DNA of 64,000 nt, from contig NC_091220.1 of the NCBI RefSeq assembly GCF_040958095.1, positions 24,245,667 through 24,309,666 of the forward strand, in the 5' to 3' direction. The translations under genes and the position numbers were made by a program. A model generated the notes under the pieces. The model ran no database searches, was not told where the DNA came from, and worked only from the letters and a program-made list of their open reading frames with translations. Positions 57,236 through 64,000 of this stretch are shown here, piece by piece. Position 1 is the first letter of the stretch. Each line of letters starts with the position of its first letter. The DNA is from Procambarus clarkii (lineage: Eukaryota; Arthropoda; Malacostraca; Decapoda; Cambaridae).

Positions 57236-57774
57236 TAAGAAATTATACATTAAAAATGATAATGTAAAACTAAAAATTATTAAAAGAAATTAATAGATTT
57301 TTGTATTATTCCAATATGCTATATTTTTTTTTTTAACAAAACTAAATTCTATTTTTTTTTTTTTTTTTAGTAAATCACCGTTTGTAAGGAAATTAGCCTA
57401 AAAAATTTGCGAAAATCTTCTGAAATTGGTAGGTAAATCACATACTGGGAGCAAACAATGATTTGATATTAAAAGATAGTTGAGTGCTTCCGGCACCAAC
57501 ACCATGGAGAGAGGAGATAAAAAAAGATCCTCCGGCTCCTTTTCTTTACAGTGGCACGCTGCCTCCCGGAGAGAGCGGACGTGTGTGTGTGTCTCTCTCT
57601 CACACAGGCTAGTGCTGTTAACGGGGTTTGTGACAGCCTGCTACCCTGGCAGTGTCTTGTGCTCGATTTTCCTAGTGGACCATATAAATATAGTAAATCG
57701 CAGCAAATTTATTTCATTTCTTCTGTGAATTTTGATCGATTCACATATCAACCTTTTCCTGACACTAAAAGAAA
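57236..57774. other. Intergenic, partly GC-richer insertion
   Basis: 57236-57480 is AT-rich with poly-T tracts. From about 57481 to 57700 the composition becomes host-like, with a (TG)n and (TC)n stretch near 57580-57605. No gene is supported there; open frames of 75-82 codons lack coding character. Confidence 0.4.
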
Positions 57775-60383
57775 ATGAATGTGCTAATACTCATATTAAT
57801 AGTTGGATTTACCAAAAGTTGTATGTGGTCCAAAAAGAAAAACACAACTACACCAATTACATCTTCCCACTTAATTGTAACGGATGAAAATGAGAAAACA
57901 TCAACAGCCCCTCTAACATCATGGGAAAATGTTACAGTGACGGAAACATCTACATTTGTCTCACTAATGATAACTTCAGAAAATGAGAGAGCAGCTTACA
58001 ACACAACAACAACTAAAAAGAAAAAGATAACTAAACCTCTTATTAGCAACTCAACAACAGCCAAACCAAGACTGGTAGTAATATCAACAGAAAATGATAC
58101 TGATGAGGAGACAGCATCCACCCCTCAAGAAAGCCCGTCAACTTCAGATGAAGAGATAGGAACTACGCCACCCTTAACAACAACAACAATAACAACCACA
58201 ACAACCAATGTAACTGATGAGGAGACAGCATCTACCCCTCAAGAAAGCGGGCGAGGTGAAGGTCGGGGACGTCCGCTCTGTCCGGCCAACTGTTCTGAAC
58301 CGAGCTCGGACAGCATCTACCCCTCAAGAAAGCCAGGCAACAACATCATCAGAAAATGACTACACCTATGATGATGAAACAGAAACCACTCCTCCTTCGA
58401 CAACAACTATAACCACAACCACAACAAATGAAACCCACGAGGAGACGACAGCATCTACCCCTCAAGAAAGCCAGGCAACAACATCATCAGAAAATGACTA
58501 CACCTATGATGATGAAACAGAAACCACTCCTCCTTCGACAACAACTATAACCACAACCACAACAAATGAAACCCACGAGGAGACGACAGCATCTACCCCT
58601 CAAGAAAGCCAGGCAACAACATCATCAGAAAATGACTACACCTATGATGATGAAACAGAAACCACTCCTCCTTCGACAACAACTATAACCACAACCACAA
58701 CAAATGAAACCCACGAGGAGACGACAGCATCTACCCCTCAAGAAAGCCAGGCAACAACATCATCAGAAAATGACTACACCTATGATGATGAAACAGAAAC
58801 CACTCCTCCTTCGACAACAACCTATAACCACAACCACAACAAATGAAACCCACGAGGAGACGACAGCATCTACCCCTCAAGAAAGCCAGGCAACAACATC
58901 ATCAGAAAATGACTACACCTATGATGATGAAACAGAAACCACTCCTCCTTCGACAACAACCTATAACCACAACCACAACAAATGAAACCCACGAGGAGAC
59001 GACAGCATCTACCCCTCAAGAAAGCCAGGCAACAACATCATCAGAAAATGACTACACCTATGATGATGAAACAGAAACCACTCCTCCTTCGACAACAACT
59101 ATAACCACAACCACAACAAATGAAACCCACGAGGAGACGACAGCATCTACCCCTCAAGAAAGCCAGGCAACAACATCATCAGAAAATGACTACACCTATG
59201 ATGATGAAACAGAAACCACTCCTCCTTCGACAACAACTATAACCACAACCACAACAAATGAACACCCACGAGGAGACGACAGCATCTACCCCTCAAGAAA
59301 GCCAGGCAACAACATCATCAGAAAATGACTACACCTATGATGATGAAACAGAAACCACTCCTCCTTCGACAACAACCTATAACCACAACCACAACAAATG
59401 AACACCCACGAGGAGACGACAGCATCTACCCCTCAAGAAAGCCAGGCAACAACATCATCAGAAAATGACTACACCTATGATGATGAAACAGAAACCACTC
59501 CTCCTTCGACAACAACTATAACCACAACCACAACAAATGACACCCACGAGGAGACGACAGCATCTACCCCTCAAGAAAGCCAGGCAACAACATCATCAGA
59601 AAATGACTACACCTATGATGATGAAACAGAAACCACTCCTCCTTCGACAACAACCTATAACCACAACCACAACAAATGAACACCCACGAGGAGACGACAG
59701 CATCTACCCCTCAAGAAAGCCAGGCAACAACATCATCAGAAAATTACTACACCTATGATGATGAAACAGAAACCACTCCTCCTTCAACAACAACCATAAC
59801 CACAACCACAACCAATGACACCCACGAGGAGACGACAGCATCTACCCCTCAAGAAAGCCAGGCAACAACATCATCAGAAAATGACTACACCTATGATGAT
59901 GAAACAGAAACCACTCCTCCTTCAACAACAACCATAACCACAACAACAACAAATGAAACCCACGAGGAGACGACAGCATCTACCCCTCAAGAAAGACCGG
60001 CCATGGCCACAACACCACCACCATGGGAAAATGATACAGCGACGAAAACATATACAGTTGTCTCAACCGAAGAAATAATAATTATTAAGGCAACCACCCC
60101 ACCAACAACCGAAGAAAGCCAGTCAACTTTAGAAATAACAGAAGAAACTCCCAAAGAAGAAACCACCAACTCAACTATACCAAATGACACACAAGAAACA
60201 ATCAATATCAATTCGACTGTTCTTATTATTATTATTATAATTCCTATTTTTTTGATAAGTTTAGTACTTTTCATTTGGATTTATAATAACTTCTCATCTT
60301 ATACATTAAATGAAGATATAGAATTAAACGACTCTAATCAGGTTAAAACGAAATATGATTTAATAAAAACTAAATTTTTCTAA
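57775..60383 (+). pseudogene. Mucin-like type I membrane protein with 138-bp repeats, frameshifted
   Basis: A signal peptide at residues 1-15, a Thr/Ser/Glu-rich ectodomain, a membrane segment at about 60215-60275 and a short cytoplasmic tail ending at 60383 make a mucin-like surface protein. The repeat region encodes a 46-residue unit with a TTTTITTTTT run and a SENDYTYDDETETT block, suited to O-glycosylation. The copies fall into three frames because some units are 139 or 140 bases long and one early copy has an insertion, so the reading frame is lost at several points. The N-terminal part is open to 58359 and the C-terminal part from 59676. Repeat slippage or misassembly could cause the shifts. 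Confidence 0.65.
58225..60000. repeat. Tandem repeat, 138-bp unit, about 13 copies
   Basis: The word acagcatct recurs at 58310, 58448, 58586, 58724, 58863, 59002, 59140, 59279, 59419, 59557, 59697, 59835 and 59973. Spacing is 138 bases in seven intervals, 139 in three and 140 in two. A GC-rich insertion of about 60 bases (58248-58309) sits between the first partial copy at 58225 and the array. Confidence 0.95.
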
Positions 60384-60482
60384 TCAATTTCTTGCTCAAT
60401 AATTTCTGTCTTAATGCATTTATTGAATAATTAAAAGCAAAATAAATATTTGATCATTTATTATTCCATTTTTTTTTGGGGG

Positions 60483-60514
<32 letters not shown>

Positions 60515-60540
60515 CCCGGTTTGGTATTCTATTTACAGTA
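60384..60540. other. Short intergenic stretch with (CA)n
   Basis: Contains a (CA)n tract at about 60487-60514 preceded by T and G runs. It separates the convergent mucin-like and RPB3 genes. Confidence 0.6.
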
Positions 60541-61212
60541 TTAACATTTAAATTTATCCAATAAGAAGGTTAATTTGTTTTTTAAAGTTTCTAGGCCTAT
60601 TAGCATAATATTTTCAGGCTTTAATGCACCTGAACTTTCAATATTGAAATAAAATTGTTTTCGTTTATTACAATCTTCCAGAAAATAAGAAGAAGTGTTG
60701 TTACAGCAATCAAAATCTATATTAATTGTCGGATTCCATTTGGCGTGGTTTTTGCCAATCCCCTTGATAGCATATGCTTTTAAGCATAATTCTTGTCCAT
60801 TATTAAGTTTAACCAAAGGAATTGGGATTTCTTTGTGAAAAGATGGTATTATATCAGATGTTGTTATGAGGTATTGTTTGTCATCACGACATTTAACATC
60901 CAAAATAAATTCTACTGCACATTTCGTACAAAAGTTAATACATTGACATTTCCATGGAATCTTTAATTTATTAATGAATTCATCTGAAGGTATTGGAATT
61001 AGACCTAGACGATGAATAATGAACTCATCACTTAATATAGTTGTATTTTTTTTAATTTGAACCCAATCAATGGCTATAGTAGGAGTCTCAGCTATAAAAA
61101 TCCGCCGCAATCCATTTACTAGAGCTAAATTTATATTTTCTATTTTAAATTGTATCATGTCAGGTGATAAATCTAAAATTTTAATTGTTATCTGATCTGT
61201 ATTGATAGCCAT
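60541..61212 (-). CDS. RNA polymerase subunit RPB3/RpoD-like
   Basis: The intact 223-residue protein matches the RPB3/RpoD alpha-type subunit that nucleates assembly of multisubunit RNA polymerase. The N-terminal dimerisation part carries a LVNGLRRIFIAETPTIAIDW block and DEFIIHRLGLIPI, both hallmarks of the family. A CQC...CTKC cluster near residues 88-98 fits the zinc or iron-sulfur site of RPB3 relatives. GIGKNHAKWNP near residue 150 matches the conserved AxxGxGKxHAKWxP motif. The C-terminus forms the second dimerisation part. Length is shorter than animal RPB3 (about 275) and similar to the short archaeal form. The reading frame is undamaged. Confidence 0.9.
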   Translation of the reverse strand: MAINTDQITIKILDLSPDMIQFKIENINLALVNGLRRIFIAETPTIAIDWVQIKKNTTILSDEFIIHRLGLIPIPSDEFINKLKIPWKCQCINFCTKCAVEFILDVKCRDDKQYLITTSDIIPSFHKEIPIPLVKLNNGQELCLKAYAIKGIGKNHAKWNPTINIDFDCCNNTSSYFLEDCNKRKQFYFNIESSGALKPENIMLIGLETLKNKLTFLLDKFKC

Positions 61213-61480
61213 GTCTTGAAATAATATTGTTTTGAATAAACCGTTTACTTAATATATAGTATGTAAGGTTACAATATATATTCATTTTAGGAATAAAAAA
61301 AAAACTTAAATTATCATGGAATACCGGAAAACCATACCCAGGTCATACATACAATTATCACTCTTTACCCATCATCAGTCATCCATCCCTCACCCATCTG
61401 CCCCTGGCACTGGCACTGGTACTGGTTCAAGAGCAAGGGTCACTAATTCTCTTCAACTTTGAGGAAATAATAAGTAAAGT
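61213..61480. other. Intergenic, no gene seen
   Basis: Includes a segment at 61310-61460 of mixed composition with (TGG/CTGGCA)-type words, probably host-like. No gene is seen. Confidence 0.4.
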
Positions 61481-62800
61481 TTATTTATCTTTCTTTCTAA
61501 TTTTTCGACATTTTAAAATTACTAAGGGACCTTGGGTATCCCCACTACCATCAACATCAACATTATTATCAGAATCTTCATCATCATCATCACCCATATT
61601 TCTATGGATATCAGTGTCATTAATTTCACAAGTCTCTCTATTGATCTTAGCATATCTGAAATTATACTTAATATTATTAGTATTCATTTTTTGGGAAGAT
61701 GCATTATCATAGTCTAATGCACTGTACAAAATATATTTCTGTAAACCTACTACTGCCTGTTGATGTGTAGCAGCAGTTAGTGAATCAAACACAGTAAGTA
61801 ATTTGAAGTGTAATTTAGTGGCATCTCTAGAATTGATCTCTTTGATATCATGATCACAAATTACAGTGTCCGTCAATTTTCTAACAAATTTGTAAAATAA
61901 TTCACTACTATACATGTTTGCTTTTTCAATAAAATTTACCATGTATAAGCTATTATTATCTATATACTTTTTATTGTTAAATTGAATATGTTTTCTTAAC
62001 TTACCAATTTCATTAATAAGATATTTATAAATTAACTTTTGATCCTTCCGGTCTTGTTTTACCATTAAAAATGTCCATAAATTTGTTAACATTCTAATAT
62101 ATAATATTATGTATTTATATTCTAACGAAAAACCTTCATTTTTAGGTATTTGTTCAATGTATTTAGACAAATATTGTTTTAAAGTTTTCATGTCAAAGAA
62201 ACGAGTATTAAATTTCAGTTTGAATCCTGGAAAGCCCAATCCAGCGATTTGATATATTTTTCTAACTATAAAGTTATTTTTATTGGATTCCGATTGAGGG
62301 AAAATATAAGTACCATTGTTTTGAATACCCCTTGGACGAGAAGAAGAATTGAGATTTCTATGAGAGGGGGCATTTATTCCACCCTTCTGGAGTAGACCAT
62401 AAGAAGATTTATTTCCATTAGATGGACCAGGATCACTGATCTCGTCTACTTCATCTTCAATATTATCTTGTATGACATTTCTATGAATTTCATCATCTTC
62501 TGTTGGACTGTTTCTATCTTCTCTTACTTTGGCTCTTTTGAATCTCCTAATTAATCCATAATTAATTCCCCCTTTTTTTACTGATCCTAATCCCTCTCCT
62601 GTAAATATATTAAGTGAAATATAGTAATGAATTAACAATCTTAGTGGTATTTCTTGTTTTACTGTTAACAGTGGGAAAAACTTTTTATTAAAATTTCCAG
62701 TTGAATATGTTTTTGAAATTCTTATTTGGAAATATTTTTCTTTTCCATTACGATTTTGGAAATTAAAAACAATTAATTGACTCCTAGTTGAACTGGACAT
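61481..62800 (-). CDS. Family member C of the unknown three-gene family, intact
   Basis: This 439-residue frame is undamaged and serves as the reference for the two decayed relatives at 5592-6995 and 7140-8627. It has an N-terminal domain with an IPLRLLIHYYISL block (about residues 51-63), a variable Ser/Pro/Gly-rich insert (75-170), an IYQIAGLG block (about 184-191), a LTNLWTFL block (about 238-245), an EIGKL block, and a TKLHFKLL block (about 328-335), followed by an acidic Asp-rich and basic tail. There is no signal peptide or membrane segment. The blocks recur in the same order in all three members. I do not recognise the family. Confidence 0.75.
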   Translation of the reverse strand: MSSSTRSQLIVFNFQNRNGKEKYFQIRISKTYSTGNFNKKFFPLLTVKQEIPLRLLIHYYISLNIFTGEGLGSVKKGGINYGLIRRFKRAKVREDRNSPTEDDEIHRNVIQDNIEDEVDEISDPGPSNGNKSSYGLLQKGGINAPSHRNLNSSSRPRGIQNNGTYIFPQSESNKNNFIVRKIYQIAGLGFPGFKLKFNTRFFDMKTLKQYLSKYIEQIPKNEGFSLEYKYIILYIRMLTNLWTFLMVKQDRKDQKLIYKYLINEIGKLRKHIQFNNKKYIDNNSLYMVNFIEKANMYSSELFYKFVRKLTDTVICDHDIKEINSRDATKLHFKLLTVFDSLTAATHQQAVVGLQKYILYSALDYDNASSQKMNTNNIKYNFRYAKINRETCEINDTDIHRNMGDDDDEDSDNNVDVDGSGDTQGPLVILKCRKIRKKDK

Positions 62801-62842
62801 TTATTTTATACTATTTATTTTTATATATTTTATAAAAAAAAA

Positions 62843-63061
62843 TTATTTTTTAATAATTTTACATACACTTTCTAAATTTAATAAAGTCGAATCATCCAAA
62901 TTAAAAAAAATTAAATCTTCTGTTTTTATTTGTTTTTTAAAATCATTGAAAAGGTTTTCTAATTTGTTATGTTTGTTATTATTGTTTTCTCCATTTTTTG
63001 GAGATTCTATTTCAATTTGTGGTTTAGGGGACGATTTATTATTTCCAGGTGAAGAAAACAT
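62843..63061 (-). CDS. Small unknown protein, 72 residues
   Basis: A short intact frame, polar and Asn/Lys-rich in the first half and with an amphipathic helix-like second half. It lies between family member C and the helicase gene on the same strand. It may be a real small gene or chance. Confidence 0.3.
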   Translation of the reverse strand: MFSSPGNNKSSPKPQIEIESPKNGENNNNKHNKLENLFNDFKKQIKTEDLIFFNLDDSTLLNLESVCKIIKK

Positions 63062-63149
63062 TATATGTTTTTCAGTATATTTTCATTTCACACACACATA
63101 TAAATATAGAGTATATATCCTGTTTTTTTTTTTTTAATACCTGTTTAAT

Positions 63150-64000
63150 TTAATTTTGAGTTAATCTAGCAAGATTTCTATCATTTATTTCACAATTTTG
63201 TTCACAAATTCCCTCTATGATACTAATAGTTGGTTCATTAATTGGTAAATGGGATTGTGGAATATTTGCCAAACGATTGCTGTTTATTGGTAGCCATGAT
63301 ACCTGGTATACGTTTTCAAAAAAAAGATGAGCATCTGCCAATGAAATATTTTTAAGGGCCTTGGGGAAACTACGCAAAAGAACTGATAGACGATGTAGGG
63401 TAATGAACCCACTATATGGTTTCTCTACCAGATGGCACTCTTCCATTATTTGGGCTACAATTCCACGTTCTGGTGAATATAACTCAGTTGCCTCCATAAT
63501 GTTAATTGGGAGTGTGAGAAAGTTAACAGTCTGGTTCATTGATACAAACCAGGGTGAATTGAGTTTATCATGACAGTTAGCATGAATAAAGAGTGCCATC
63601 ATTCCTTCAGTCAGACGCTTTTTCTTTCGATCATCAGTCATGAGATGAAATTGGGGAAAAATTGAATATTGAAATGACGTAGGCACTTCAGAATCAAACC
63701 GCGCACGGAATGAAATGAAACGAAGTCGTTGCATCAAGGCTGAGTCATATTCGCTGAAAGTTGGGCAATTGTTGCCAAACAAAAAAATAGGTGTTGCTAA
63801 ATTATATGTATCCCCATCCATATAGTTTTGACGAATCCACATTGGGGCATGACCGCTCAATTGCTTTAAAAACAGAGAATTAAGGGTTTTAGTCGTACTC
63901 AGTTCATCCATGTACCACATTCTAACCATTTTTCCACCTCTTCCTAAATCATGGGTCCGTTCTTGGAGACCCTTATGAGCTGTATGTACTGAGAGAATAC
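63150..64000 (-). CDS. D5-type SF3 helicase-primase, C-terminal part, runs off the window
   Basis: The frame is open from the right edge (64000) to the stop at 63150; the N-terminus, including any primase domain and the Walker A motif, lies outside. The visible part shows an SF3 helicase of the D5 family, the replicative helicase of large DNA viruses: a Walker B-like MWYMDELS segment near 63925-63900, then the IFLFGNNCPTFSEYDSALMQRLRFISF block at about 63815-63735, which matches sensor 1 with the polar Asn and the Arg-containing end of the helicase core. The rest is the C-terminal D5 region. The ATG at 63929 is internal, since the frame continues upstream. No lesion is seen. Confidence 0.75.
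   Translation of the reverse strand, partial: ILSVHTAHKGLQERTHDLGRGGKMVRMWYMDELSTTKTLNSLFLKQLSGHAPMWIRQNYMDGDTYNLATPIFLFGNNCPTFSEYDSALMQRLRFISFRARFDSEVPTSFQYSIFPQFHLMTDDRKKKRLTEGMMALFIHANCHDKLNSPWFVSMNQTVNFLTLPINIMEATELYSPERGIVAQIMEECHLVEKPYSGFITLHRLSVLLRSFPKALKNISLADAHLFFENVYQVSWLPINSNRLANIPQSHLPINEPTISIIEGICEQNCEINDRNLARLTQN

Noticed and set aside
58704..59328. Arg/Gln/Met-rich frames over the mucin repeats
   Set aside because: They are out-of-frame readings of the 138-bp unit.
58225..60000. A CRISPR-like array
   Set aside because: The repeat is 138 bases, directly tandem without spacers, and codes for mucin-like sequence.

Overview
The window reads as a decapod-type crustacean chromosome carrying a long, partly decayed, integrated copy of a large double-stranded DNA virus. 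The viral block is AT-rich, gene-dense and almost intronless, and genes lie on both strands. Recognisable genes are those of a nucleocytoplasmic large DNA virus: a family B DNA polymerase, a D5-type SF3 helicase, an RNA polymerase largest subunit in two separate pieces, an RPB3-like subunit, thymidine kinase, an Erv/ALR sulfhydryl oxidase, a FEN/Rad2-type nuclease and an NIF/FCP1-type phosphatase-like protein. Several genes look captured from an animal: ubiquitin, SKP1, a Bcl-2/Mcl-1-like protein, a caspase-like protein without catalytic residues, and a long-chain acyl-CoA synthetase. The host call rests on a tRNA-derived SINE and a second repeat resembling decapod interspersed repeats, on very long (TA)n and (AG)n microsatellites, and on a complete LTR retrotransposon inside the block. 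The small crustacean nucleocytoplasmic viruses (Mininucleoviridae, order Pimascovirales) are my best guess for the nearest relatives; this is inference and no comparison was run.

Layout. 1-9.0 kb: phosphatase-like gene, unknown genes, a GC-rich 39-bp minisatellite, the Bcl-2-like gene, and two members (A, B) of a three-member unknown family. 9.3-12.6 kb: ubiquitin, a broken acyl-CoA synthetase, microsatellites and a stray duplicated gene fragment. 12.7-18.7 kb: an unknown 552-aa gene divergent from a type I membrane protein, followed by Cys-rich membrane proteins with a weak per os infectivity factor resemblance. 19.4-29.2 kb: a heavily decayed stretch with thymidine kinase, a proline-rich gene, the FEN-like nuclease, unknown genes, SKP1, small membrane proteins and the C-terminal piece of the RNA polymerase largest subunit. 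29.3-35.9 kb: a von Willebrand A-domain gene with a spliceosomal-type intron, repeats, a SINE and an acidic-repeat gene. 36-40.6 kb: sulfhydryl oxidase, caspase-like gene, an unknown gene, and the N-terminal and catalytic part of the RNA polymerase largest subunit. 40.6-51.2 kb: host-like repeats and a 9.1-kb Ty3/gypsy element. 51.5-64 kb: DNA polymerase, an unknown 477-aa gene, a mucin-like gene with 138-bp repeats, RPB3, family member C and the D5 helicase, which runs off the right edge.

How it fits together. Polymerase, helicase, nuclease and thymidine kinase would serve replication. The RNA polymerase pieces and the phosphatase-like protein would serve cytoplasmic transcription, the sulfhydryl oxidase virion disulfides, and the membrane and mucin-like proteins the virion surface. 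The Bcl-2-like, caspase-like, SKP1 and ubiquitin genes suggest control of host cell death and ubiquitin ligases. Many genes carry stops or frameshifts, so this copy is probably not functional as a virus, yet the polymerase, RPB3, sulfhydryl oxidase, caspase-like protein, family member C and several others are still open. Some single-base frameshifts at homopolymers could be assembly errors.
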